NCBI GenBank assembly: GCA_038146785.1
Contig: JAYQSI010000019.1
Span: 62,001-126,000 of the forward strand
DNA length: 64,000 nt
Origin: VMDJ01 sp038146785
GTDB lineage: Bacteria > Pseudomonadota > Gammaproteobacteria > Chromatiales > Chromatiaceae
Direction: 5' to 3'
In this document: piece by piece, positions 52,977 to 61,719 of the stretch
Layout of the letters: every line of letters starts with the position of its first letter
How positions within the stretch are numbered: position 1 is the first letter of the stretch
Program-made: the position numbers and the translations under genes
Notes under the pieces: model-generated
Database searches by the model: none
Told to the model about the DNA's origin: nothing
What the model saw: the letters and a program-made list of their open reading frames with translations, nothing else

Positions 52977-54286
52977 TCGAGTTCAGCAGCCGGTAAGCTG
53001 AAACGAATCTCGGCGCCACCAAGCGCACTTTTGCCTATTTCCACCTGACCGTCGTATTGCTCGACAATCGCTTTTACTACAGCTAAACCAATGCCTTGAC
53101 CGGGTAGCTGCTCATCGGCACGTTGCCCGCGTTGAAGGACGCGCTCGGCATCTGCCGTGGAAATACCGGGACCATCATCGGATACAACCCAAGTTCCATC
53201 GCTGTAGCTGACGTTGACAGACTGCTGAGCATATTTCGCGGCATTCTCTAGTAGGTTGCCAAAAAGCTCGTAGAGATCACCTTCATCAGCACGGCATTCG
53301 TAATCCTCAGGTATCTCGACGCTGATGCGCAGTGATTTCTCACGATGCACCTTTTCTAAACTCTGTGCGATGCGTTGCGCGATGTTGTGTGGGCGACTCA
53401 GCGCTCCAAATTGATCCGTGCCAGCGAGCGTGGCGCGTTGGCGGTAATAGCGAATCATCCGGTCGATCTCATCGATCTGTTGGTTGACCTCGGTATCGTC
53501 ACCTTTGAGCTGAGAGCGCATGAGTGCAAGTGGCGTTTTTAGACTGTGCGCCATATCGCTCATCGCATGACGAATACGTTCGTGACGACGATGCATTTGC
53601 GCCAGTAGCGCATTGATCTGTTGTGTGAGTGGTTTGAGCTCAGCGGCGACATCATCGCTCAACATATCGACATCGCCTTTTTCGAGCGCCTGGATATGTG
53701 CAGGGATGTCATTCAGGGGGCGCAGACCCCAACGAACGGCAACGATCAAGGTAATCAGCAGAACCAAACCGGTAAAGCTTAACCATTGCCATAAGGTCGA
53801 TCGAAAAGAGGCTTGCTCGGCTAGATGCGGTGCGATCGCCATGTTGATCACAATCGCATAGACATGCTCTTTGTTAGCGAAATCTTCCCAAGCAATCACT
53901 TGCTCATAATGTGCTGAAAGTTCATCAATCGATAACTGTGTTTGACCAATCTTTAAGTCTGCATTGGCAGTTAATGTTTCGTCCTGAATCGATGCAGATC
54001 GCCAAATAACACGGTTGGGCAATTCAATGATGCCGGCTTGATAGCCGGAGTCGAGCTGGTTGAAGCGCGGATCCGAGGATTGCGCTGGCATGCTGAGCTC
54101 GCCCTGAGGGCCATCCTCTGCATCTGCAAGTAAGGTGTAGGCATGAGCTTCCAAACGTTGTGAAAGGGCGGTGTTGCTAGCGTTGATGTACGCACGATCG
54201 AGTGCATATGCCGCGATACCTAAAAACGCGGCGAGTAGCACCGAGCTGACAATCAGTAATCGACGGGTGATGGAAAGACGGATCAT
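52973..54286 (-). CDS. PhoQ-type sensor histidine kinase
   Basis: 437 residues. Two membrane helices (about 8-28 and 168-188) enclose a ~140-residue periplasmic sensor domain. A HAMP-like region leads to the dimerisation/phosphoacceptor helix MSDMAHSLKTPLAL (His in MAHSLKTP) and an ATPase with LLENAAKYA, VSDDGPGIS and GQGIGLAVVKAI. The MAHSLKTP box with ALM is typical of PhoQ-like kinases. Overlaps its regulator by 4 bases. Confidence 0.9.
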   Translation of the reverse strand: MIRLSITRRLLIVSSVLLAAFLGIAAYALDRAYINASNTALSQRLEAHAYTLLADAEDGPQGELSMPAQSSDPRFNQLDSGYQAGIIELPNRVIWRSASIQDETLTANADLKIGQTQLSIDELSAHYEQVIAWEDFANKEHVYAIVINMAIAPHLAEQASFRSTLWQWLSFTGLVLLITLIVAVRWGLRPLNDIPAHIQALEKGDVDMLSDDVAAELKPLTQQINALLAQMHRRHERIRHAMSDMAHSLKTPLALMRSQLKGDDTEVNQQIDEIDRMIRYYRQRATLAGTDQFGALSRPHNIAQRIAQSLEKVHREKSLRISVEIPEDYECRADEGDLYELFGNLLENAAKYAQQSVNVSYSDGTWVVSDDGPGISTADAERVLQRGQRADEQLPGQGIGLAVVKAIVEQYDGQVEIGKSALGGAEIRFSLPAAELD

Positions 54287-54951
54287 TCTCGGAAACGATA
54301 GCCGCGACCTCGTAAGGTCTCTATCGGCTTATGTGAACCATCAGGATCGAGTTTTTTACGCAGGCGTCCAATAAAGACCTCAAGCACATTGCTGTCGCGA
54401 TCGAAGTCTTGATCGTAAATATGCTCGGTGAGTTCTGTTTTTGAAATCACCTGGCCTTGATGTGACATCAAGTATTCAACGACGCGATACTCGTGACCGG
54501 TTAAGACGATTTCTTGCTCGTTATGTAGCAGTCGTTGTTCAGCCGTATTCAAGCTGTAACCATTGATGCTGATCACGGGGGTGGCTTGGCCATGCGACCG
54601 GCGCAGTAAAGCGTTTAAGCGAGCAAGTAGCTCTTCGGTATGAAAAGGCTTGGTGAGATAGTCATCAGCGCCAGCTTCAAGACCTTCAACTTTGTCTTGC
54701 CAGGCATCGCGTGCCGTCAAAATAAGAATAGGGAAGGTTTTGTCCGCAGATCGCAGCTGTTTGATCAGCTCCATGCCGGAGATATCCGGTAGGCCTAAGT
54801 CAATGACTGCCACATCCATCGGGTATTCGGAACCTAAGAAGAAACCCTCGCGACCGGATTCGGTGGCATCAACGCTGTAGCCCGCTTTAACAAGATCAGC
54901 TTTAAGAGAAAGTCGAAGCTGCTCTTCGTCTTCAACTAATAACAGGCGCAT
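54283..54951 (-). CDS. PhoP/OmpR-type response regulator
   Basis: 222 residues. Receiver with acidic pocket LVEDEEQ, phospho-aspartate in VAVIDLGLPDISG and lysine in DDYLTKPF; then a winged-helix DNA-binding domain (ELTEHIYDQDFDRDSNVLEVFIGRLRKKL, RGRGYRF). Partner of the adjacent kinase. The PepSY gene is 1 base upstream, so the transcript probably begins before the glycine-zipper gene. Confidence 0.94.
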   Translation of the reverse strand: MRLLLVEDEEQLRLSLKADLVKAGYSVDATESGREGFFLGSEYPMDVAVIDLGLPDISGMELIKQLRSADKTFPILILTARDAWQDKVEGLEAGADDYLTKPFHTEELLARLNALLRRSHGQATPVISINGYSLNTAEQRLLHNEQEIVLTGHEYRVVEYLMSHQGQVISKTELTEHIYDQDFDRDSNVLEVFIGRLRKKLDPDGSHKPIETLRGRGYRFRE

Positions 54952-54952
54952 C

Positions 54953-55207
54953 TCAGCGGCGTCCTTTCATCCGACGTCCGGTTTGCGCATCCATGTTGTA
55001 GCGACGAACACGGCCATCCTCAGAGAGAATGCGCAGTCGATGAACTTCTTGTCCGTTTTCGCGAACGGTTTCAGCCGAAAGTACGCGACCAGGAACATCT
55101 TCACGTGCCTCAGAAATTGCATCATCAAGCGTTGCTCGACGCTCAGGTGCCGCCATTGCAGTTTGCATTAAGGCGAGACAGAGAATCGAACAACGAATGA
55201 TGAACAT
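54953..55207 (-). CDS. Small secreted PepSY-domain protein
   Basis: 84 residues. Signal peptide ending AMA-AP, then one PepSY repeat (RATLDDAISEAREDVPGRVLSAETVRENGQEVHRLRILSEDG seen across the mature part) and a basic tail RRMKGRR. Small PepSY proteins often accompany PhoPQ-like two-component systems and are thought to modulate them in the periplasm. One base separates it from the genes on either side. Confidence 0.88.
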   Translation of the reverse strand: MFIIRCSILCLALMQTAMAAPERRATLDDAISEAREDVPGRVLSAETVRENGQEVHRLRILSEDGRVRRYNMDAQTGRRMKGRR

Positions 55208-55208
55208 A

Positions 55209-55754
55209 TTATTTCCAGTGTGAGCGGTGTGGCGTTAAGTTAACCACGACTTTCATTTGATTGCCTGGGTCATAATCTAGGCGAGTACGGTAGATTCGAC
55301 CGTTATAGCGGTATTTTACACGGTATCCGACCAGTTCATCGCGAGTTACCGTGCGTTCAATAGTGTGACAACGATCATGCGCTAGCGCCCGTTTGGCTTC
55401 ACGATGATCAGTACCGATAGATGCACCAAGTAGTGTGCCCGCAACAGTTGCTGCTGTTTTGCCATTACCACTACCAATCTGGTTACCAATCACACCACCA
55501 ATGATGGCACCAATGATTGGGTCGGTTTTTGAATTGTAGCTACGCTCATAAGAATACTCATGATGACGGCCACGATCGCGACAGACCTTTTCAGGAATAG
55601 TTGTCGTAATGGTTTCGTAGATAGGCTTGCTGCTGATAACAGTGGCTGTATCTGTAAAGTCATTGCCACGTTTGTGGTCACGATAACCGGCATTTGCGGT
55701 GCCGATTAATGCCAAGCTTAAAACCGATGCGGTAAGGAATGTTTTGTTGAACAT
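55209..55754 (-). CDS. Glycine-zipper 2TM-domain envelope protein
   Basis: 181 residues. Signal peptide ending ANA-GY, a basic middle with two cysteines, and a glycine-zipper segment (IGAIIGGVIGNQIGSG, TAATVAGTLLGASIG, about residues 80-115) of the SlyB/Rcp-type family. No lipobox is seen, so it is probably a periplasmic or outer-membrane inserted protein. The C-terminal VTRDELVGYRVKYRYNGR is conserved in related envelope-stress proteins. It leads the PepSY/two-component operon. Confidence 0.82.
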   Translation of the reverse strand: MFNKTFLTASVLSLALIGTANAGYRDHKRGNDFTDTATVISSKPIYETITTTIPEKVCRDRGRHHEYSYERSYNSKTDPIIGAIIGGVIGNQIGSGNGKTAATVAGTLLGASIGTDHREAKRALAHDRCHTIERTVTRDELVGYRVKYRYNGRIYRTRLDYDPGNQMKVVVNLTPHRSHWK

Positions 55755-55851
55755 GAAAAAACCCTCGTAGAGTGAAAACCGAAAGCACCTTGGCTTTCAT
55801 GGGTCTCACTCTAGTGAGGGTTAGCTGAATTCAAGCTGAACGAGTGAAAAC

Positions 55852-57273
55852 TTAAAACAGTGCGCTGTTTATCCAGAAGTGTGTCGCAATACTTGCGGCA
55901 TAGCCTAAGGCAATCACTGGGGTCCATTTCAGGTGACCAAAAAAGGTGTATTGACCACGAGCTTGGCCCATCAGAGCAACGCCTGCAGCAGAGCCAATCG
56001 AGAGCAAAGAGCCACCCACGCCAGCGGTGAGAGTGACAAGAAGCCACTGACCTAATGACATATCCGGCATCATGGTGAGCACCGCAAACATCACAGGGAT
56101 GTTATCCACGATTGCCGACATTACACCAATGGCGATATTCGCTTGGCTTGCACCCCAGCCAACGTACATGGTCTCAGAGGCCATAGCGAGATAACCGATA
56201 AAGCCTAAGCCGCCAACACACAGCACTACGCCGTAGAAGAACAACAAGGTGTCCCATTCGGCCCGTGCGACTTTTGAAAACACGTCAAAGCCACCTGGAT
56301 TACCCATAAATTCTTTTTCATTATCTTTTTTGCCACAACGACCGCGGGTGACTTTTAGGTAATAACCAAAGATCTGCAAAAAGGATAAGCCGGTCAGCAT
56401 GCCGATAACCGGCGGTAAATGCAGAAAGTTATGGAAGCTAACCGCGGTAGCAATCGTCAGTAAGAAAAAACCAATGATGCGCTTAGCGCCACACTTCATG
56501 ATTTCAGTGGTCGCTTCGCCTTGCGGTTTTTCGTTACTTACAGTGAAAGACATGATTAATGCAGGTACGAACCAGTTAACTAAGGCGGGTAGGAACAGGG
56601 CAAAGAAAGACCAGAAGTCGACGGCACCTTGTGGAGTTGAGATTTCTTTTTGCCAAACCATCAAGGTGGTGATGTCACCAAACGGACTGAAAGCACCGCC
56701 TGCATTTGCCGCAATAACAATGTTGATACAGGCAACCAAAATGAATTTGCTGTTTTTACCACCCACAGCCATCACAACAGCGCACATCAAAAGGGCGGTA
56801 GTTAGGTTGTCGGCAACCGGTGAGATCAAAAAGGCGAGTAGACCGGTGATCCAAAATAACTGGCGTAAATTGAAACCACTTTTGATTAACCAGCTACGCA
56901 GAGCACCAAAAACATTTCGCTCTTCCATCGCGTTGATGTAGGTCATCGCAACCAGTAAGAACAACATCAGCTCGGCATATTCGAGCAGATTATGGCGAAC
57001 GGCATTTTCAGCTTCTACGCTGAAGCCCAGCTCACCATACGCGACGGCAATCGCTGCCCAGATAAGACCAGCGGCCAAAATAACGGGTTTCGATTTACGC
57101 AGGTGGGTAAATTCTTCACCCATCACCAAGAGATAGGCGATGACAAAAATGGTGATGGCGGTAAAACCAACCCAATGGTCGGTCAGCGCGGGAAGGGTGC
57201 CATTCATAGCTGCAAAGGCTGATAGCGGGGCTAACAGCAGCAACAAGGCAGTCGTTAGTGACAGACGACGCAT
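55852..57273 (-). CDS. nhaD: NhaD-type Na+/H+ antiporter
   Basis: 473 residues from ATG 57273 with AAGGAAA upstream; the open frame extends to 57330 but lacks homology there. Hydrophobic, about a dozen membrane helices, with GGLDVFSK-like GNPGGFDVFSKVARAEWDTLLFF and the PFGDITTLMVWQKE element, where the acidic residues for cation transport lie. Exports sodium for protons at alkaline pH, as in halophilic gammaproteobacteria. Oriented away from the long intergenic region. Confidence 0.92.
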   Translation of the reverse strand: MRRLSLTTALLLLLAPLSAFAAMNGTLPALTDHWVGFTAITIFVIAYLLVMGEEFTHLRKSKPVILAAGLIWAAIAVAYGELGFSVEAENAVRHNLLEYAELMLFLLVAMTYINAMEERNVFGALRSWLIKSGFNLRQLFWITGLLAFLISPVADNLTTALLMCAVVMAVGGKNSKFILVACINIVIAANAGGAFSPFGDITTLMVWQKEISTPQGAVDFWSFFALFLPALVNWFVPALIMSFTVSNEKPQGEATTEIMKCGAKRIIGFFLLTIATAVSFHNFLHLPPVIGMLTGLSFLQIFGYYLKVTRGRCGKKDNEKEFMGNPGGFDVFSKVARAEWDTLLFFYGVVLCVGGLGFIGYLAMASETMYVGWGASQANIAIGVMSAIVDNIPVMFAVLTMMPDMSLGQWLLVTLTAGVGGSLLSIGSAAGVALMGQARGQYTFFGHLKWTPVIALGYAASIATHFWINSALF

Positions 57274-57420
57274 AACATTTCCTTGAAAGGTACTACTTTG
57301 ACCAAGCGAACTTGGCTGCTGACAGTGCAATCAGCTAAGTGGCTGTAATTATTATTCTTTTTTCAACCAGGCTTAGATTTTCTCATAATGTAAGAACATC
57401 TTGAATATCTAATTAAGGAT

Positions 57421-57458
57421 AGGTTTTTTTACCCAAACAAGGTTTTTTTGACCCAAAC
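57421..57458. repeat. Tandem repeat of an 18-19 base unit
   Basis: Two copies of AGGTTTTTTT(G)ACCCAAAC, at 57421-57438 and 57440-57458, differing by one inserted G. It is a direct repeat upstream of nhaD and fliA, possibly a regulator-binding site or a slippage product of the T-run. Confidence 0.7.
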
Positions 57459-57801
57459 CACTGGGATTTCATATATCTGGAAATAAAGATTTAAGCCTTA
57501 AATCGAATGATTTCTGTTTATTCCGAATCAAAATTCTGATTTTTCTAATTTCAGCTCCTCTTCTAGGCGGTATTCGGCACGCATTACAGGTTTGAGAAAT
57601 CAGGCTTCAGGTTGCCTTCAGTAATTTCCGAATATTCGTTTTTAAGCCGAGGCAATTTGCGATTAATCCCGAAAATTGTGCGCTGCGTTTTTCAAAATGC
57701 ACAGACAAACTGCGAAACCCTGAAAGCCGAATCAAGATCTGAAATTCGGAAGTGACCGAAAACTAAGGAATTAAACGACTGAAAGGTCGCTTTTGAAAAG
57801 T

Positions 57802-57817
57802 TGGCACATCGCTTGCT
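57802..57817 (+). promoter_or_regulatory. Sigma-54 promoter of fliA
   Basis: TGGCAC-ATCGC-TTGCT matches the -24/-12 consensus, with the invariant GG (57803-57804) and GC (57815-57816) ten bases apart. Transcription would start near 57828, about 40 bases before ATG 57867. Fits RpoN-dependent flagellar sigma-28 expression in Pseudomonas-type hierarchies. Confidence 0.8.
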
Positions 57818-57866
57818 CTAGAGATTTACACAAGGTGCAAAGACACCTGAATTTTTGGAGAGAGCC

Positions 57867-58623
57867 ATGGAACAGCAAACCCGTACCTTTATCGATCGTA
57901 ACCACAAAGACTTCGTAGCCACCTACGAGCCTTTGGTTAAACGAATCGCATTCCACCTATTGAATAAGTTACCGCCTTCAGTGCAAGTCGATGATTTGAT
58001 TCAGTCAGGCATGATTGGTTTGTTGGAAGCAGCGGGTAAGTATGACGAGAGTCATGGCGCTAGCTTTGAGACCTATGCAGGCATTCGCATCCGCGGCTCA
58101 ATGCTCGATGAGATTCGTAAGTGCGACTGGACGCCTCGTTCGGTACATCGTAAATCTCGCGAGATCTCTGAAAAGGTTCAGCAGTTAGCAAACAAGAGTG
58201 ATTCAGCGGTTTCGGAAGAAACGGTCGCAAAAGAGCTTGGTATGACCCTGCGTGAATATCATGCGGCTAAAGCTGATTCGACTTGTGCCAAAGTCCATAG
58301 CTTGGATGAACTCAGTGAGTTTGGTGATGTGCGCCGTAGCTCAGAGCCATCGCGTCTAACCAATCAAAAGAATCAAATGAACATGGGGCCTTCAGAAAGT
58401 GTTGAGGGGAGTTATGTTCGAAGAGGCGTTAAGTGAAGCCATGACAAAGCTTCCAGAGCGTGAGCGTTTAATCATGGCGCTTTATTATGATGAAGAGATG
58501 AACCTGAAAGAGATCGGTAGCATCTTGGGCGTGAGTGAGTCACGTATCTGCCAAATTCAAGGCCAAGCGGCTAAACGTCTTCGTGCGAATCTAAGCGGTT
58601 GGGAAGATCAAATCGCGGTTTAA
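57867..58623 (+). pseudogene. fliA: Flagellar sigma-28 factor FliA, split by a frameshift
   Basis: ATG 57867 has GGAG six bases upstream. The first frame has sigma region 2 (VDDLIQSGMIGLLEAAGKYDES, FETYAGIRIRGSMLDEIR) and region 3, and reads SVEGS before ending at 58436. The second frame resumes FEEALSEAMTKLPERERLIM and carries region 4 with the helix-turn-helix EIGSILGVSESRICQIQGQA. Removing one G from the GGGG run at 58406-58409 makes a single protein of about 250 residues. FliA transcribes late flagellar genes. No other flagellar gene is adjacent. Confidence 0.92.
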
Positions 58624-58663
58624 AAAATTCGCCATCAGTCGAAAAGGATTTTTTGTAAAGTGA

Positions 58664-58690
58664 CAGCACGCTAAGCGTGCTGTTTCTGTT
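58664..58690 (+). terminator. Terminator-like hairpin after fliA
   Basis: CAGCACGC-TAA-GCGTGCTG followed by TTTCTGTTT. The T-run is interrupted, so termination may be incomplete. Confidence 0.65.
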
Positions 58691-58704
58691 TAGAGGGATT
58701 GGAA

Positions 58705-60768
58705 ATGCCAAAGATCGTCAAAACGCTTCTTATTGCTGTTGTTTCACTCGTTGCCTTGGTTGCTGTTGGCTTAGCTGCAGTGGTTATGCTGGTGAACCCG
58801 AACGACTTTAAACCCCAAATCATCGAGCTAGTAGAAAAACAAACTGGTCGGCAACTATCAATAGAGCAGCCGCTAGAGCTAACTGTATTTCCAAGCATTG
58901 GCTTATCGACCGGTGATGTGCGTTTGAGTAATGCCAAGGGATTTGCTGAGACAAACTTTGCGCAATTCGATCAGTTGGTATTGCGCGTTAAATTGATGCC
59001 ATTACTAAAGCAGCAGCTTGAAGCAGATACGGTGGTGCTGCGTGGCATGCGTTTGAATCTTGAGCGCAAAGCCAATGGCCAGACTAACTGGGATGATCTA
59101 GTGGCTAAATCATCTGGCGAGGCGCCAGCTAAGTCTTCTGACGCGGCGGTTGTGCCCGCGGCATTGGTGATAGAAGGTGTGGATATCGATGATGCACAAA
59201 TCACCTGGGTTGATCAGATGGCCGGAGAGCGACTCACGATTACTAAGATGTCGTTACAAAGCAGTGGCATCAAGGCAGGTCAGTCTACTGATGTATCTGC
59301 CTCACTACAGTTGCAAAGTGCGCTACACAAATTAACCGCAAATGTATCTCTGAGTGGCCAGATTAAAGCAGCGGCTGATCCCAGTAAGCTGGTGGTCTCG
59401 CCATTGACCTTGAAGGCGAGCGCGAAAGGTGATGCCTTACCAAAGCAGGGTCTCTCTGTAGATCTAAAAACGAATCTTGCAGTCGATTTACCTAATCAAT
59501 CCGTGCGCCTAGAAAAGTTGCAAGGTGATGTGCTTGGCATGCAGATCGCTGCCGATTTGTCCGCAACTTCAAAAGAAGCATTACAGGTTAAAGGTGGCTT
59601 AACGCTCTCAACGGACTCATTGCGTGGTGTGTTAGAGGCACTTGGTATCACGCTGCAAACCGCTGATGCGACCGTGATGGGGCCTTTTCGTTTAACCGCG
59701 GAAGCGCAACAGTTTGGCCAAACGATCAGTTTGGATAAGTTGGATCTGAGCTTGGATGATCTCCGTGTCAACGGAAGTGCGCAGTTGGTACAAGGCAAAG
59801 TGCCTTCAGTGAGTGCCAAGGTTTCGATGAATGCGCTGAATGTTGATCGTTACATGCCGCCAGCATCAGATAAGCCTAGCGCTAAGCAGACTGCGGATTC
59901 AGCCAATCCATTAGGCGCTTTGTTTGTGGCGAATGTTGATGCGCAATTGAAAATCAGTGAGCTGATTGCGCAAAAAGTCAAAATGACAGATGTTTTAGTC
60001 GAAGCTAAGAGTAAAGATAAACAGCTGCGCGTATATCCGATGAAAGCCAAGTTGTACGGCGGTGATTTCTCGGGTGATATTAAGATTGATGCGCGTAAGA
60101 AAGAGCCTTTTATACAAGCCAAGAAGGTGCTGCGTAACGTTCAGCTAGGCCCCATGCTCAACGACCGTATGAATTTCGACAAGCTAGTAGGCTTGGGTGA
60201 TATCGAAGCGGATATGAGTGTCAGAGGTCTTGATGAAGCCGCTATTCGTAACTCACTCAACGGTACAGCGTCGTTTAATTTCCGTGATGGTGCGGTGAAA
60301 GGCGTGAATATCGCTAAATTGATCCGTCAGGCGGGCGCACTTTTAGGTGTTCAGTCTTCTGGTGAGGTGAGCGATCAGAATCAGACCGATTTCACATCGC
60401 TAAGTGGCTCAATCAAGGCGGTGAATGGCGTGGTGAGTAATTCAGACCTAAGTGCCATGTCGCCGCTGTTGCGTGTGTCAGGTAAGGGTTCGGTTAACTT
60501 ACCTAAAGATACGGTGGATTATCGTTTGGCGGTGGAGCTTGTGAGCTCATTACAAGGTCAGGGTGGTCAAGCGGCTGATCAGCTATCCGGTATTCCTGTG
60601 CCGGTGCGCATTGTCGGTCCATTGCAGAAGCCACAATTCAAACCAGAGCTTGATTCAGTGCTCAAGTCGAAAGCGGAGCAAGAGCTTAAAAAGAAAGCCA
60701 AAGAAAAGCTCGATGAAAAACTCAAAGGTGTTTTGGGTGATCAGCTCAAAGGGCTCTTCGGACGTTAA
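58705..60768 (+). CDS. AsmA-family envelope biogenesis protein
   Basis: 687 residues from ATG 58705 (AGAGGG upstream). A single N-terminal membrane helix (about 6-30), then the conserved NPNDFKPQIIELVEKQTGRQL opening and a long periplasmic beta-rich domain typical of AsmA-like proteins, with DYRLAVELVSSL and GIPVPVRIVGPLQKP close to the end. A Lys/Glu-rich C-terminal coil (SKAEQELKKKAKEKLDEK) finishes it. AsmA relatives are thought to bridge the periplasm for phospholipid transport. Separate from fliA by a terminator. Confidence 0.9.
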   Translation: MPKIVKTLLIAVVSLVALVAVGLAAVVMLVNPNDFKPQIIELVEKQTGRQLSIEQPLELTVFPSIGLSTGDVRLSNAKGFAETNFAQFDQLVLRVKLMPLLKQQLEADTVVLRGMRLNLERKANGQTNWDDLVAKSSGEAPAKSSDAAVVPAALVIEGVDIDDAQITWVDQMAGERLTITKMSLQSSGIKAGQSTDVSASLQLQSALHKLTANVSLSGQIKAAADPSKLVVSPLTLKASAKGDALPKQGLSVDLKTNLAVDLPNQSVRLEKLQGDVLGMQIAADLSATSKEALQVKGGLTLSTDSLRGVLEALGITLQTADATVMGPFRLTAEAQQFGQTISLDKLDLSLDDLRVNGSAQLVQGKVPSVSAKVSMNALNVDRYMPPASDKPSAKQTADSANPLGALFVANVDAQLKISELIAQKVKMTDVLVEAKSKDKQLRVYPMKAKLYGGDFSGDIKIDARKKEPFIQAKKVLRNVQLGPMLNDRMNFDKLVGLGDIEADMSVRGLDEAAIRNSLNGTASFNFRDGAVKGVNIAKLIRQAGALLGVQSSGEVSDQNQTDFTSLSGSIKAVNGVVSNSDLSAMSPLLRVSGKGSVNLPKDTVDYRLAVELVSSLQGQGGQAADQLSGIPVPVRIVGPLQKPQFKPELDSVLKSKAEQELKKKAKEKLDEKLKGVLGDQLKGLFGR

Positions 60769-60769
60769 C

Positions 60770-60797
60770 AAAAAGGCCTCTTACGAGGCCTTTTTTT
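60770..60797. terminator. Bidirectional terminator after asmA
   Basis: AGGCCTC-TTAC-GAGGCCT with A-rich left and T7 right flanks; serves asmA and the convergent methyltransferase gene, whose stop overlaps the T-run. Confidence 0.87.
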
Positions 60798-61626
60798 ATT
60801 TCTCAGCGGTGATGTAAACCACCCAGCCTGGGTCAGCTTCACCTTTCTCGGAAGGCTCATAGATGCCGTTGCCTTCTTCCTCGTCTTCATCCCAACCTTC
60901 CCAGTAGATGGTGCTCTTTTTAAAGCCCGCATCTTTAAGGATGTCGCGAATCTCTGGCAGGGTGTACATGCGCCAGTCGTAGGTGAACGCATTCTTCATC
61001 ACAGAGCCGTCATTGAAATGGAAGCTGATGTGACAAATCATGTTGTTATTGATCGGATTGAAAGAGGCCTGATCCCACACATAGGTGAAGCCCGCATCGT
61101 CATCATCAATCTCGCGCTCTTCCTCGAGCTCTTGAAAGCTCTCATAACCACCAAAGGCATCGAGGAACATGATGCCGTCATCTTTGAGTGACTCACGAGC
61201 GATCTTGAAATAGTTCACTAGGTCTTCGCGTTCTTTAAATAGCCAGTAGCTAAAGTTCATCGCAAGTAGCGCATCAACTTTGGGTGTTTTAGCGGTCAAT
61301 ACGTTGTCTTCGATCAATGACACGCGCAGTGCTTGTTCAGAGGTGAGCGCGTTAACTCGGTGCTCACGACCCCAATTGAGAACGTCGGTGTCGAGATCAA
61401 CACCGTAAGCATGGTTGTCTTCATGTCGCGCCACAAAGTCACAACACACAGTCGCTGTACCGCAGAAGTCTTCGCGTAGCTCACGAATCTCGCGGTTTCG
61501 AAGTGCTTTAAAGGTGGTGGTTACAAAATCAATCTCAGCTTCTGCGCATTGGACAGACTGTTCATAACATAAGTGACGATCAGCGGTTTCGGCTTGAGGA
61601 ATTTTCTTTTTCTTCTTTTTTGGCAT
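60796..61626 (-). CDS. Class I SAM-dependent methyltransferase
   Basis: 276 residues from ATG 61626 (a GTG at 61638 would add four). A lysine-rich N-terminus (MPKKKKKKIPQ), motif I region ELREDFCGTATVCCDFV, motif II acidic GVDLDTDVLNWG, and DALLAMNFSYWLFKERED. The C-terminal part has an acidic run (EEEREIDDDD). Substrate unknown; no close specific family recognised. The poly-Lys start suggests nucleic-acid or membrane association. Confidence 0.8.
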   Translation of the reverse strand: MPKKKKKKIPQAETADRHLCYEQSVQCAEAEIDFVTTTFKALRNREIRELREDFCGTATVCCDFVARHEDNHAYGVDLDTDVLNWGREHRVNALTSEQALRVSLIEDNVLTAKTPKVDALLAMNFSYWLFKEREDLVNYFKIARESLKDDGIMFLDAFGGYESFQELEEEREIDDDDAGFTYVWDQASFNPINNNMICHISFHFNDGSVMKNAFTYDWRMYTLPEIRDILKDAGFKKSTIYWEGWDEDEEEGNGIYEPSEKGEADPGWVVYITAEK

Positions 61627-61719
61627 GGTGCACAACACATAGGGTTTAAATTTGTGGCGTTAGCCTACACAATTTTTAGCTAATCTGTCTGTTTCTAAAC
61701 CAAAAGTTTTGATTGTTTA

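Larger units (their letters stand above)
57274..57866. other. Long intergenic region between nhaD and fliA
   Basis: About 590 bases, AT-rich, with no convincing gene. It contains a tandem repeat (57421-57458), several copies of the short motif CCGAAT or its complement (for example 57520-57532, 57623-57640, 57726-57750) and the fliA sigma-54 promoter at 57802. It should carry the promoters of both divergent genes; the remainder has no function I can name. Confidence 0.7.
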
